Source: Sphaerisporangium corydalis (lineage in GTDB: Bacteria; Actinomycetota; Actinomycetes; Streptosporangiales; Streptosporangiaceae). From it: DNA of 64,000 nucleotides. Below the pieces are notes generated by a model that ran no database searches, had not been told where the DNA came from, and was given only the letters and a program-made list of their open reading frames with translations. Position numbers and translations under genes: made by a program. Of this stretch, positions 27,275 through 35,821 are shown piece by piece (the stretch's first letter is position 1; the number at the start of each line of letters is the position of its first letter). The stretch covers positions 208,018 to 272,017 of the forward strand of contig NZ_JANZYP010000003.1 of NCBI RefSeq assembly GCF_025506355.1, in the 5' to 3' direction.

Positions 27275-27323
27275 CGCGTCATTGTCGCCGCCCCGGCGCG
27301 TCGTGAACAGTCGATTTACCGGC

Positions 27324-27418
27324 GAAGCGGGGCGGTTCACGCCTGAGACGGTTCACCCCTGAGGCGCGGCGGCTCGCGCCCGAAGCGCGGCGGCCTACGC
27401 CCGGAGCGGGGCGGCCCA
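27324..27418. repeat. 21-bp degenerate tandem repeats between the GNAT and DUF397 genes
   Basis: Units begin at 27324, 27345 (shortened), 27361, 27382 and 27403, with a GAAGCGCGGCGG-type core and a CGCCC/CGCCT end. The array runs into the 3' end of the DUF397 gene and supplies its last codons. Confidence 0.75.
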
Positions 27419-27613
27419 GCCGGGCGCGCCCCGCTTCACACCGCGGAGGAACATGGACCACTGGCCCGAGGTGACGATGAGGGCCGGGACCTCGGGGTTC
27501 TTCGAATCGCGCACGGCGATCGTGCCGGATCGATCGCTCGCGACCTCGACACAGTGACCGCCGGTGTCACCGGACCGAGTTGATTTACGCCATTTGACCG
27601 AACTTAGGTCCAT
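27395..27613 (-). CDS. DUF397 small protein
   Basis: 72 residues with the DUF397 signature: VKWRKSTRSGDTGGHCVEVA, then IAVRDSKNPEVPALIVT and W-S-M-F. These proteins accompany HTH-DUF5753 regulators in streptomycetes and relatives (WhiJ/AbaA-like loci), where the pair affects development and antibiotic production, probably by direct interaction. The start lies inside the 3' end of the HTH gene (10-base overlap), so the two are coupled. The C-terminus is encoded by the neighbouring repeat array. Confidence 0.93.
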   Translation of the reverse strand: MDLSSVKWRKSTRSGDTGGHCVEVASDRSGTIAVRDSKNPEVPALIVTSGQWSMFLRGVKRGAPGWAAPLRA

Positions 27614-28431
27614 CTATCCACCGCTTCCTTGATTACTTTGAGCGACAGGGACTGCGGGTACGCCTCGGCCCTGAGGGAGTCGTAGCGAGCGGTGAGCGCC
27701 ACGATTTCGCTTCGGTCTCGGAGTGTCCGTCCATCAGGGAGTGACTCCACATATACCGTATATGGGGTCCCGCGCTGCTCGGCTATAACAAACGCGGCAA
27801 GTAATCCATGGATGGCCTCCGCGTCGAGTGGCACGATCTGAATGGTCACCAGTGGATGCCGCGCGATGTCGATGAGGTACTGAAGTTGGCGGCGCATAAC
27901 CTCCGGCCCGCCGATGGGGCGGTGAAGAATGCCCTCATCCAGGAGACTCAAGATGGTTGGCGGCTTTTCTTGGGTCAAGAGTGTTTTGCGCTGCATGCGG
28001 CCGATGACGCGCTCTTCGATTTCCTCGGGGGTGATCCCCGGCGCCTTGCTGAAGACCCGCCGGGCGTACTCCTCGGTCTGGAACATCCCGGGCACCAGCA
28101 TCGGGTCCCAGGTCTGCAGCGCGGTGGCGCGCCGCTCCTCGGCCGTCCAGTCGCGGAAGTGCAGGGGGACCGGTGGAGGAGGTGGCCAGCCCTCGACGTG
28201 CAGGGCGGTCAGGACGCCGTCCAGGCCGAAGGCGTGGTCACAGCGCTTGGCGAAGTCGTCGCTGGGGGTGCGCTTGAGGTTCTCGACGGCTCCGATGAGG
28301 CTGCCGGAGAAGCCGATCCTGCGGCCGAGTTGGCCCTGGGTCAGCCGGGCCAGGACGCGGTGGCGCTGGAGCTCGTACGCGAAACGGGCGCGTGCGGAGT
28401 CTTCAGGATTGATTTTCGTCATATGCGGCAT
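27604..28431 (-). CDS. HTH regulator with DUF5753 (WhiJ-like)
   Basis: 275 residues. XRE-type HTH at ~12-70 (FAYELQRHRVLARLTQGQLG, IGFSGSLIGAVENLKRTP), then the DUF5753 sensor domain, with LLVPGMFQTEEYARRVF-type start (here MLVPGMFQTEEYARRV), a conserved LLDEGILHRPIGG and VTIQIVPLDAEAIHG. GAGGAG lies 5 bases before the ATG. It overlaps its DUF397 partner. An inverted repeat 76-91 bases upstream is a likely autoregulatory operator. The DNA-binding target elsewhere is unknown. Confidence 0.93.
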   Translation of the reverse strand: MPHMTKINPEDSARARFAYELQRHRVLARLTQGQLGRRIGFSGSLIGAVENLKRTPSDDFAKRCDHAFGLDGVLTALHVEGWPPPPPVPLHFRDWTAEERRATALQTWDPMLVPGMFQTEEYARRVFSKAPGITPEEIEERVIGRMQRKTLLTQEKPPTILSLLDEGILHRPIGGPEVMRRQLQYLIDIARHPLVTIQIVPLDAEAIHGLLAAFVIAEQRGTPYTVYVESLPDGRTLRDRSEIVALTARYDSLRAEAYPQSLSLKVIKEAVDRWT

Positions 28432-28506
28432 TTGAGCTCCTCGTTCCGCCCTCCGGGGATATCGCGGCAGGCGACGGCCGATCCCCGCGGGGCGTGACTC
28501 CTCCGG

Positions 28507-28522
28507 GTAGTTAATCAACTAC
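28507..28522. promoter_or_regulatory. Inverted repeat GTAGTT-AATC-AACTAC upstream of the HTH-DUF5753 gene
   Basis: Two perfect 6-bp arms flank a 4-bp AT-rich centre. The site is an AT island in GC-rich sequence, 76-91 bases before the HTH start, a typical place for an autoregulatory operator (inference). Confidence 0.5.
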
Positions 28523-29188
28523 TAAAGGTAATGGACGGTGCGCACCCGGGGAAGGAGAAATACGCATCTCGCGGCCGGGGGACGCGCCGCTGCCACGGGA
28601 TATGCGCCGCCCATGGCGGGCGGCGACGCTATTGGAGCCGGCGGGACTTCCGGATCCGGGCGGTCGCCGCGGGGCCGGGAAAAGGCCGGTGAATTCCGGT
28701 GCCCGGAACGCATTGCCGGCCCGCGGCGAACGCCCGGCGTGATTTCCAATTCCCCGCTCCGGGACCGCGGCAGGAAAGCGGGAAAACCGGATGGGACGCC
28801 TCACCGCGGACCGGACGGCGCGGGCCGCGCGGCCGGCGCGACCGGTGGAGGGGGCGCGGCGGCGGGCCGGAGAGATCCCCATGCCATCCGCCTAATGGCG
28901 GCCGCCTTCCTTGACTCCCGCATATCTCCCGGGTGTCAGGTGCGCGGAGCGTGACCTTTCGGATCCGGCGCGAGTTCACACCTTGGCGGGCATAACGAGA
29001 ACGCATCGGCCGAGGTGGCGGGGGAGAGGACACCCCTTGTGGGGGCCCGGGCGGCGCCGGGCCGGTGGAATGATCTCTTAATGACACCAAATCAGGTGAA
29101 ATGATGACGAGGGGGGCGTCTGTCAGTAAGGCTCTATGGGACGTCCGGTGATTTCCGGGCGCCGCTTTCCGGGTCATCGAGGTCAGTC
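28523..29188. other. Long intergenic region (666 bp) without a recognisable gene
   Basis: It separates the minus-strand HTH gene from the plus-strand GAF-LuxR gene. Open frames exist on both strands but lack ribosome sites, GC3 bias and recognisable motifs. AT-richer patches at 28740-28790 and 29070-29115 (with CACC-AAATCA-GGTG) may carry the LuxR promoter. It could host an unrecognised RNA. Confidence 0.4.
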
Positions 29189-30196
29189 ATGGGAGGACGG
29201 GTGTCGGCACCTCGTTCGAGCCGCGGGTTCTCACCGGATGTCGCCGCGGCCTTGAGCCAGGCCGATCGCGGGATCCGCGCCCGCATGGGCAACCACCACG
29301 GCCTGTTCGACTACTGGCGCTTCGCCATGAGCACGATGTGCAGCGTGGACGCCTTCTACGTCGGCTTCTACCGGGAAGGCCGCAAGATCGTCTACCCGTA
29401 CACCTTCGACGACACGATCACCGTCAAGGCGTACGTGCCTCCGGAGGTCTTCGGGTACGGGCCGACCGGGCAGGCCGCGTGGATACTCCAGCACCGGCGC
29501 CCGTACACCTTCGGCAGCGACAACGGCCTGCTGCTGAACCGCGGGGTGGCCTTCGGCGACGAGCAGCGGTCCTCGGCCGACGCCATCACCATCCCGCTGT
29601 TCGAGGAGCGGGAGGGGTCCCCGGTGATCGGCCTGGCGTCCATCCAGACCTACAAGAGCCACGCCTACACCGACGAGCACGTGCGCGCCTTCGAGTGGAC
29701 CGGCAGGTCGGTCGCCACCGTGCTCGCCCGCGAGCGGGAGGACGCGCTCAACCGCGAGGAGCTGGCCGCCCCCTCGGAGGGCTCGGCCGAGACCGACCAG
29801 CGGTCGGTCGCCGACGTCGTGCAGGACGTCTCGGCGATCCTGGCCGACCTGCACGGCAGGATCTGCGAGATCGAGGAGACCGTGCCGATCGAGTCGCACG
29901 AGCTGGTGCGCCTGGTACGGGACCTGCGGCGGCAGTGCGAGCGGGGCCAGACCGAGACCATGGATATCATCTCGCGGCCGTCCGTGCACGCCGAGAACCT
30001 TCTCAACTCGCTGTCGTCCAAGGAAAGGGAGATCGCCTTTCTGATCGCCCGGGGCGGCATGACGAACAAGGAGATCGCGGCCCAGGTTTACGTCACCGAA
30101 TCGACCATCAAGGGCCATGTCTCCCGGATATTGCGGAAACTCGGAGTAGAGCAGCGTTCGGGTATCGCCTCGAAGCTGGAGCATTTCTTCGAGTAG
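29189..30196 (+). CDS. GAF-domain LuxR-family transcriptional regulator
   Basis: 335 residues. A GAF sensor domain (~20-185; DAFYVGFYREGRKIVYPYTF, GQAAWILQHRRPYTF and VIGLASIQTYKSHAYTDEH) is followed by a helical linker (~205-265) and a C-terminal LuxR HTH (~272-330; LSSKEREIAFLIARGGMTNK, TESTIKGHVSRILRKLGV). The GAF ligand is not predictable. A later GTG at 29201 is preceded by GGAGG and is an alternative start. The gene stands alone. Confidence 0.9.
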   Translation: MGGRVSAPRSSRGFSPDVAAALSQADRGIRARMGNHHGLFDYWRFAMSTMCSVDAFYVGFYREGRKIVYPYTFDDTITVKAYVPPEVFGYGPTGQAAWILQHRRPYTFGSDNGLLLNRGVAFGDEQRSSADAITIPLFEEREGSPVIGLASIQTYKSHAYTDEHVRAFEWTGRSVATVLAREREDALNREELAAPSEGSAETDQRSVADVVQDVSAILADLHGRICEIEETVPIESHELVRLVRDLRRQCERGQTETMDIISRPSVHAENLLNSLSSKEREIAFLIARGGMTNKEIAAQVYVTESTIKGHVSRILRKLGVEQRSGIASKLEHFFE

Positions 30197-30373
30197 CGGC
30201 ACCCCTTAAGAACCCCGCCGCCCGCCGGGCGATATCCGGCCGGCCGCGCCGGAACATGGCTCTGTGCACGTGTGTTGCTCGTGGAGTGCAAGACACGTGC
30301 AGATGCACGTTCCGAAGTGCCTAAGGCGCGTCTCACGAGGTCAGCGGCCTTTCCGCCGTCCGGTAATTCGGCT

Positions 30374-30399
30374 ATTCCCCGCGCCCGGGGGCGGGGAAT
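30374..30399. terminator. Hairpin downstream of the GAF-LuxR gene
   Basis: A 9-bp stem (ATTCCCCGC and GCGGGGAAT) with an 8-base loop lies 178 bases after the LuxR stop. It could end that transcript or act in the leader of the next gene. No T-tract follows. Confidence 0.4.
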
Positions 30400-30420
30400 C
30401 CCCGCCCGGCGGGCCGGAGT

Positions 30421-30433
30421 AGTACTTAGTACT
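30421..30433. promoter_or_regulatory. Palindrome AGTACT-T-AGTACT in the 409-bp gap before the next gene
   Basis: Two AGTACT hexamers (each self-palindromic) flank one base. The site lies 173 bases upstream of the unknown membrane protein's start at 30606, between two regulator-rich regions. It is a possible operator; nothing else in the gap 30197-30605 looks like a gene. Confidence 0.35.
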
Positions 30434-30605
30434 GAACCTTCCCCGCGAAAACCCGCCGTCGATGTGTGGGCTTTGGATGATCGGTCCGGATATTGTCCTT
30501 ATGTCAAGAGGGAGGGGTTTGTCCGTACCTGGCGGCTTTACGGCCGTCGACGCGAACGACGGTCGCGAAGTCGTGGAGGCTACGGGCACAGGCAAGGAGC
30601 TGGCC

Positions 30606-31199
30606 ATGGAGGGGTTGACCATCGCCATCCTCATGATCACGTTGTTTTCCGGAGTTTTCTTCTCCTGGCGGAACCGCCAGGGGGAAGTCGCGCTGGAGCC
30701 CGTCGCCGGCGATTTCCCGCTCACTCCGGAAAGGGCCGCGGAGATCGCGGTGGAGGCTGGTCTGACGGCGAGGGAAAGAGTGCTGGGAAGGACGGTGCCC
30801 GTGGTGCGGACCGCGGGCGGGCTGAGGTTCGAGATCAGGTGCAGGGCGGGGAAGGTGGCCTTCGAGATCCGGGAATCGGGCTCGGCGCACAGCCGGGTCG
30901 CCGGTCGCGCGGAGGAGATCGCCATCATCCGGCTGCCCGAGCTGGGAGGGCTCGGTACGTCCTCGACCAACGTCCTCTACAAGAAGATGGGCATGCCGCG
31001 CGACCCCGCGAAGCTGCTCCGGCGGCGGGAGAGGGTGTTCCGCGCCCTTGAGCGGGCGTCCTGCGGCGACGGCCATGACGGCGTGGCCGGGGGGGGGGGG
31101 GGGCCCCCGGCCCCCCCCGGGGGGGGGCCCGGGTGCGGGGGCGGGTGGCGCGCGCCGGGTGGCGCCGCCCGGCGGGGTGCGGCGAAACCGGGCGCGTGA
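30606..31199 (+). CDS. Unknown single-pass membrane protein with a G-tract-dependent C-terminus
   Basis: 197 residues from an ATG with AAGGAG 6 bases upstream. One N-terminal TM helix (LTIAILMITLFSGVFFSW) is followed by a ~130-residue soluble domain (LTPERAAEIAVEAGLTARER, FEIRCRAGKVAFEIRE, LLRRRERVFRALERA). No family recognised. The last ~35 codons (Gly/Pro only) cross a run of 15 G, then C8 and G9 runs, so the reading frame after residue ~160 depends on exact tract length. The conserved-looking part ends before the tract. The C-terminus should not be trusted. Confidence 0.6.
   Translation: MEGLTIAILMITLFSGVFFSWRNRQGEVALEPVAGDFPLTPERAAEIAVEAGLTARERVLGRTVPVVRTAGGLRFEIRCRAGKVAFEIRESGSAHSRVAGRAEEIAIIRLPELGGLGTSSTNVLYKKMGMPRDPAKLLRRRERVFRALERASCGDGHDGVAGGGGGPPAPPGGGPGCGGGWRAPGGAARRGAAKPGA
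31089..31133. repeat. Homopolymer cluster: G15, C5, C8, G9
   Basis: A run of 15 G (31089-31103) is followed by C5, G2, C8, G9, C3 and G3. Such tracts are prone to slippage in the cell and in sequencing. The cluster also forms a near-perfect G/C hairpin just before the end of the gene it sits in. Confidence 0.85.
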
Positions 31200-31214
31200 C
31201 CGGGCGGACGGCAG

Positions 31215-31242
31215 GGCGCGCGTTCCGGGGGGGACGCGCGCC
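31215..31242. terminator. Hairpin between convergent genes
   Basis: A 9-bp perfect stem (GGCGCGCGT and ACGCGCGCC) with a 10-base loop lies between the 30606 gene and the convergent ThDP enzyme gene, fitting a shared terminator. Confidence 0.55.
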
Positions 31243-31249
31243 GGCCGGC

Positions 31250-32935
31250 TCAGTCGGTGGCGATCCGCACGTCCACGACCGATGACCGGCCCGACTCGAC
31301 GGCCGACAGGCCACGCCGCAGGGCGGCGACCAGGCCGGCGCGATCGGTGACGGTCTCACCGTCCGCGTGGCACGCGCGCGCTACCGCCGCGAAATCCGGC
31401 GGCGCGCTGAACCTCGTCCCCTCGGCGTCCCCCCGCGTGGCGGACAGCCCCTGCGGGAACAGCTCGAAGACCGGCAGCCTGCTGGCCCGGTAGCCGTCGT
31501 TGTTCAGCACGACCGCCATGATCGGGGCCCCGGCCTCGGCGGCCAGGCACAGCGCGGCCGTCGGCACGCCGAACATGAAGCTGCCGTCGCCGACCACGGT
31601 GACCACCCGGGCGCCCGGCGAGGCCATGCTGACGCCGACCGCCCCCGCCAGACCCCAGCCGAGGCCCGGCGAACCGGTGCCGTACATGGTGGCGGGCCGG
31701 GTGCGGTCCAGCGTCTCGTGCAGGACGCGGGCGCTGGTCACCGCCTCCTCGATCACCAGGTCGTCCGCGCGCAGGACCTCGTTCAGCGCGGCCACGACCT
31801 CGTGGACGGTGATCGGCCCGTCCGCCGGGACGGGCGGCGCGGCGGGGCGCGCGGCCTCGGGCCGTCCCGGCGGCGGCATGGTGTGCCCCATCTCCTCCAG
31901 CCGCTCGGCGATCTGGCCGAGCGCCGTCGGGCCGTCGGCGGTCACCGACACGTCCACGGGGAACGTCCACATCGGCATGTCGGTCTTCAGCGGGTCGGCG
32001 TCGATGTGGACGATCGTGGCGTCCGTGGGCTCGGTGAACCTCGGGATCCACGGCACGTCGGCGTCGACCACGATGATCAGGTCGGCCTCCTCGACGGCCC
32101 GCTGCCCGTCCGCCGCCGCCAGCAGGTTCATCGGGTGCGACGTCGAGATGTTCACGCAGCCCGTCTCGGCGAGGTCGATGACCCGGACCCCGGCGAGGTC
32201 GGCCAGGCGGGTGACCGCCAGGAATCCCTCGGGGCGCCGGCCGGCCTTGCCGGTGATGAGCAGCGGGCGCCCGGCCTCGGCCAGCCGGTCGGCGATCCAG
32301 CGCACGGTGTCGGCGTCCGCTGCGGGCGGGCGCGGCACGGCGTACCTGGTCGTGCGGCCCGGCTCGGGGGCGGGCGGGTCCATCAGGACGTCGCGCGAGA
32401 CCATCAGGTACGCGGGGCCCGGCCGCCCGCCCGTCGCGACCTGCACCGCGCGGCCGACGGCCCTGGCCAGCATGGCGGGCCGGGTGATCTCCATGACCCA
32501 CTTGGCGTACCCGCGTACCGTGCCGGCCTGGTCGGGGACGTCCTGCTGCCAGTGGATCGTGTGCGAGCGCCCGCCGGGCGCGCCCGGCTCCTCGGCGTAC
32601 GGCGTCTTCCCGGCGATGACGATCACCCCGGCCTGGTCGCGCATCGCGTTGTGCATCATGGCGCCGAGGTTCTGCGTGCCGACGTCGACGTGGACGAACA
32701 CGCACTGCGGGCGGCGGGTGACCTGCCAGTACCCGTGGGCCGCGGCCAGGGCGACCGACTCGTACGAACAGGTGATGATCTTCGGGATGGCCACGCCCGC
32801 CTTCGCGAGCGTGGCGACCGCCTCCTGGAGCGGGGCGGAGTCGGTGCCGGGGTTGAGGAAGAGATGCTCGACGCCGTGCCGGGCCAGCAGCCACAGCAGG
32901 TGCTCGGCCGTCGTCGCCGGCTGGAAGTCCTCCAC
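31250..32935 (-). CDS. Thiamine-diphosphate-dependent enzyme (acetolactate synthase/benzoylformate decarboxylase superfamily)
   Basis: 561 residues. Pyr domain: HLFLNPGTDSAPLQEA and ITCSYESVALAAAHGYWQ, where the Glu is the ThDP-activating residue. Central domain: VPWIPRF and ATIVHIDADPLK. PP domain: VVGDGSFMFG, then NNDGYRASR, the metal/ThDP motif (GDG-x25-NN). The protein is a catalytic large subunit-like enzyme with no regulatory subunit nearby; the exact 2-keto acid reaction is not clear. I chose the GTG at 32935 because AGGAGA lies 6 bases upstream; an ATG at 32968 is possible. It stands alone next to an HK/RR pair. Confidence 0.88.
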   Translation of the reverse strand: MEDFQPATTAEHLLWLLARHGVEHLFLNPGTDSAPLQEAVATLAKAGVAIPKIITCSYESVALAAAHGYWQVTRRPQCVFVHVDVGTQNLGAMMHNAMRDQAGVIVIAGKTPYAEEPGAPGGRSHTIHWQQDVPDQAGTVRGYAKWVMEITRPAMLARAVGRAVQVATGGRPGPAYLMVSRDVLMDPPAPEPGRTTRYAVPRPPAADADTVRWIADRLAEAGRPLLITGKAGRRPEGFLAVTRLADLAGVRVIDLAETGCVNISTSHPMNLLAAADGQRAVEEADLIIVVDADVPWIPRFTEPTDATIVHIDADPLKTDMPMWTFPVDVSVTADGPTALGQIAERLEEMGHTMPPPGRPEAARPAAPPVPADGPITVHEVVAALNEVLRADDLVIEEAVTSARVLHETLDRTRPATMYGTGSPGLGWGLAGAVGVSMASPGARVVTVVGDGSFMFGVPTAALCLAAEAGAPIMAVVLNNDGYRASRLPVFELFPQGLSATRGDAEGTRFSAPPDFAAVARACHADGETVTDRAGLVAALRRGLSAVESGRSSVVDVRIATD

Positions 32936-33138
32936 GCGGTTTCTCCTCTTATCCACATTTATCGTCATATATCCCGCTGTACTTGTGGAAGCCGAGCGTA
33001 GAAGATCAGCGCCCGCCCGTCTCCCCCGAGTACGCGCCCAGGACCCGACGGCCACGGGACCACCCTCGCGGGGCACGCGCGTCACGAGCCGATGGACCGC
33101 ATGACCACGGGCGCGGCCACCCTCCCGGGGCACGCGCT

Positions 33139-33783
33139 TCAGGAGCCGATGTACCGCAGGACCGCCAGCACGCGGCGGCTGTACCCGGTGACGTGCGACA
33201 GGCCGAGCTTGTCGAAGATGGCGTTCACGTGCTTCTCGACCGCGCTCTGCGACACATGCAGCCGCGCGGCCACCGACGCGTTGGTGAACCCCTGCGCCAT
33301 GTGGTCGAGCACCGCGCGCTCCCTCGGCGTCAGCGTGCCCAGCGGGTCGGCGTGCGTCGTGCGGGCCAGCAGCCGGCGCACCACCTCGGGGTCGAACGCG
33401 GCCCCTCCCGCGCCCACCCTCTCCAGCGCGTCCAGGAAGTCCGACACCTGGGCCACCCTGTCCTTCAGCAGGTAGCCCACGCCGTCCACGTCCCCGCCCA
33501 TCAGCTCGGTCGCGTACCGGTTCTCGACGTACTGCGACAGCACCAGCACCGCCGTGCCCGGCCACCTGCGCCGGATCTCCAGCGCCGCGCGCAGCCCCTC
33601 GTCGGTGTGGGTCGGCGGCATCCGCACGTCGGCCACCACGACGTCCGGCCGGTGCTCCGCGACCGCCTCCACCAGCGCGGCGGCGTCGCCGACCGACGCC
33701 GGCACCTCGTGCCCCTCCTCCAGCAGCAGCCGTACCAGCCCCTCGCGCAGCAGCGTGGAGTCCTCGGCCAGGATCACGCGCAC
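33139..33783 (-). CDS. NarL-type response regulator
   Basis: 214 residues. Receiver domain: VILAEDSTLLREGLVRLL with the acidic pair, and phosphoacceptor Asp in VVVADVRMPPTHTDEG (D~53). The switch Lys is in YLLKDRV. C-terminal LuxR HTH: LTPRERAVLDHMAQGFTNAS, VSQSAVEKHVNAIFDKLGL. The first GTG is taken as start; it sits inside the end of the histidine kinase gene (10-base overlap), so the pair is coupled. The MPPTHTDEG variant places it in a subgroup shared with the regulator at 50.2 kb. Confidence 0.93.
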   Translation of the reverse strand: MRVILAEDSTLLREGLVRLLLEEGHEVPASVGDAAALVEAVAEHRPDVVVADVRMPPTHTDEGLRAALEIRRRWPGTAVLVLSQYVENRYATELMGGDVDGVGYLLKDRVAQVSDFLDALERVGAGGAAFDPEVVRRLLARTTHADPLGTLTPRERAVLDHMAQGFTNASVAARLHVSQSAVEKHVNAIFDKLGLSHVTGYSRRVLAVLRYIGS

Positions 33784-34946
33784 GGGAGCTCCGCGACGAC
33801 GGTGGTCGGGCCCCCGGCGGGGCTGTCGAGGCGGAACCGGCCGTCCAGGGCGGCCACCCTGCGGGCCAGCCCGGACAGGCCGCTCCCCGCCGGGTCGGCC
33901 CCGCCATGACCGTCGTCGTCCACGCGCACGACCAGCATTGTCCCCTTCCGGGCCAGGCGGACGGTCACCAGCCCGGCGCCGGCGTGCTTGGCGGCGTTGG
34001 TGACCGCCTCGCACACCACGAAGTACGCGGCCGTCTCGATGGTCGGTGCCGGACGTCCGGTCAGGTCGTAGTCGATCCGCACCTCGACGGCGGCGCGCTC
34101 GGCGACGGTGGCGAGCGCCTCGCGCAGGCCCAGCGAGTCCAGCCCGCTCGGGTAGGCGCGCCACGCCACCTCCCGCAGGTCGCAGATCGCCTCCTTGGCC
34201 TCGTCATGCGCCTGCAGGAGCAACGCGTCCAGCAGCTCGGGGGAGCGTCCCCGGCGGGCCCTGCCGATGAGCATGGCGAGGGCGACCAGCCGCTGCTGCA
34301 GCCCGTCGTGCAGGTCGCGCTCGATGCGCCGCCGCTCCTGGTCCACGGCCGCGACGATCCCGGCCCTGGTCTCGGCCAGCTCGGCGATGCGCCGCTCCAG
34401 CAACTGGGTGGGGCTCGGGCCGAGCAGGCGCCTGGCCAGCGCGCGGTCCAGGGCCACCACCCCGACGATCCCGCTGACGTCGAGGAACAGCAGCACGACC
34501 CCGGCGACGCCCGTGTAGATCAGGATGGCCGGGGTCGGCGGGATGCCGTCGTAGTTCTCCTCCCGCAGCCAGCCCCACACCAGGCGCGCCCCCGTGCCCG
34601 CGCCGACGGCGAGCAGCAGCAGGACGGCGCCGCCCAGCATCCCCACCGGCCAGCGCGCCGCGACGTAGGCGAGGGCCCGGCGCCCGTCGTACGGATGTGA
34701 CGGGCCGGGCCACGGCCCGCCGCCCGCGAACCGCAGCCGCCGCGCCTCCAGCGCGGCCAGCCGGCCGGCCCCGGCGAACACCAGGCGCGCCGCGGCCCGC
34801 CGCCCCCGCGCGCCGGTCGCGTACACGGGGGCGAGCGTCGCGGCGAGGACCAGGAAGGCCAGCTCCAGCAGGGCCGTCCCCGTGCCGGCCAGCAGTGCCG
34901 CCACCGCCCGCAGTCCCCGCCCCGTCATCCGCTCATCGTGGGACAT
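33774..34946 (-). CDS. Sensor histidine kinase (NarX/LiaS-type)
   Basis: 390 residues. Three or four N-terminal hydrophobic segments (~12-40, ~100-125, ~140-165) suggest a membrane sensor with small loops. HisKA_3: ERRRIERDLHDGLQQRLVAL with the phospho-His. HATPase: N box CEAVTNAAKHAG, DDDGHGGADP and GSGLSGLARRVAALDG. It phosphorylates the response regulator encoded next. The start overlaps the DedA gene stop by 14 bases; the ATG six codons later is an alternative. Confidence 0.92.
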   Translation of the reverse strand: MSHDERMTGRGLRAVAALLAGTGTALLELAFLVLAATLAPVYATGARGRRAAARLVFAGAGRLAALEARRLRFAGGGPWPGPSHPYDGRRALAYVAARWPVGMLGGAVLLLLAVGAGTGARLVWGWLREENYDGIPPTPAILIYTGVAGVVLLFLDVSGIVGVVALDRALARRLLGPSPTQLLERRIAELAETRAGIVAAVDQERRRIERDLHDGLQQRLVALAMLIGRARRGRSPELLDALLLQAHDEAKEAICDLREVAWRAYPSGLDSLGLREALATVAERAAVEVRIDYDLTGRPAPTIETAAYFVVCEAVTNAAKHAGAGLVTVRLARKGTMLVVRVDDDGHGGADPAGSGLSGLARRVAALDGRFRLDSPAGGPTTVVAELPCA

Positions 34947-35571
34947 GCCTGCCCTTGCGCCGTTCGGACAGCCGGACGGCCACGAAGGTCACCAGGGCGA
35001 GCACGACGGCCCCGATGACGAGCTTCGACAGGATCCCCGCGTAACCCTCCACGAGGGACCAGTTCTCGCCGAGCTGGTGCCCCGCCATGACGAAGACGGT
35101 GTTCCAGATCAGGCTGCCCAGGCACGTGAGGGCGGTGAAGGTCACCAGGGGCATGCGCTCCACGCCCGCCGGCACCGAGATCAGGCTCCGGAAGATCGGG
35201 ATCATCCGCCCGAAGAACACCGTCTTGGCGCCGTGCCTGCCGAACCACGCCTCGGCCTTCTCGATGTCGGCGACCTTGACCAGCGGCAGCCGCGCGGCGA
35301 TCGCCACCGTGCGGTCCCGGCCGAGCATCGCCCCGACGGCGTACAGCGCGAGCGCGCCGACCACCGAGCCCAGGGTGGTCCACAGCAGCGCGTCGAAAAG
35401 GCTCATGTCGCCCCTGCTCGCGGTGAACCCGGCCAGCGGGAGGATCACCTCGCTGGGCAGCGGGGGGAACAGGTTCTCCAGTGCGATGGCCAGGCCCGCT
35501 CCGGGCGCTCCGAGCTGCTCCATCAGTCCGATCGCCCATCCGGCGACCCCGTCAGGGGTGGTCGTGTCCAT
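34933..35571 (-). CDS. DedA-family membrane protein
   Basis: 212 residues with the DedA (SNARE-associated/VTT) layout: ALENLFPPLPSEVILPLAGF, GSVVGALALYAVGAMLGRD, and FFGRMIPIFRSLISVPAG, the conserved G-R-x-x-P-x-x-R motif. About five hydrophobic segments. DedA proteins act as lipid flippases or affect membrane potential (undecaprenyl phosphate or phospholipid transport). It is first in a likely operon with the HK/RR pair, suggesting an envelope-related response. Confidence 0.93.
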   Translation of the reverse strand: MDTTTPDGVAGWAIGLMEQLGAPGAGLAIALENLFPPLPSEVILPLAGFTASRGDMSLFDALLWTTLGSVVGALALYAVGAMLGRDRTVAIAARLPLVKVADIEKAEAWFGRHGAKTVFFGRMIPIFRSLISVPAGVERMPLVTFTALTCLGSLIWNTVFVMAGHQLGENWSLVEGYAGILSKLVIGAVVLALVTFVAVRLSERRKGRHVPR

Positions 35572-35821
35572 GCCCCACAGGCTATGCAAGATCAGACATA
35601 TGGTGACATGAGGCCCGCCGCCGATCCGCCTGGCGGCTTCCCGCAGGCACGAGGTGCGGTGAACCACACCCCCGTGGCAGACGAGTGCGCGCCCTCGCGC
35701 CCGCGGCATCGGCGAACGCGGCCTTCTTCATTGGCCCGTTCCATTTGAGTAGGGGGTTACTCAGGCCGTCCGCGCTCCGCCTGCCTAGCGTCGAGGGCAC
35801 CTGCTGAAAAAGGAGCCGATC

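Noticed and set aside
28523..29188. Small genes in the long gap before the GAF-LuxR gene
   Set aside because: Several short frames were checked on both strands; none has a ribosome site together with codon bias or a recognisable motif.
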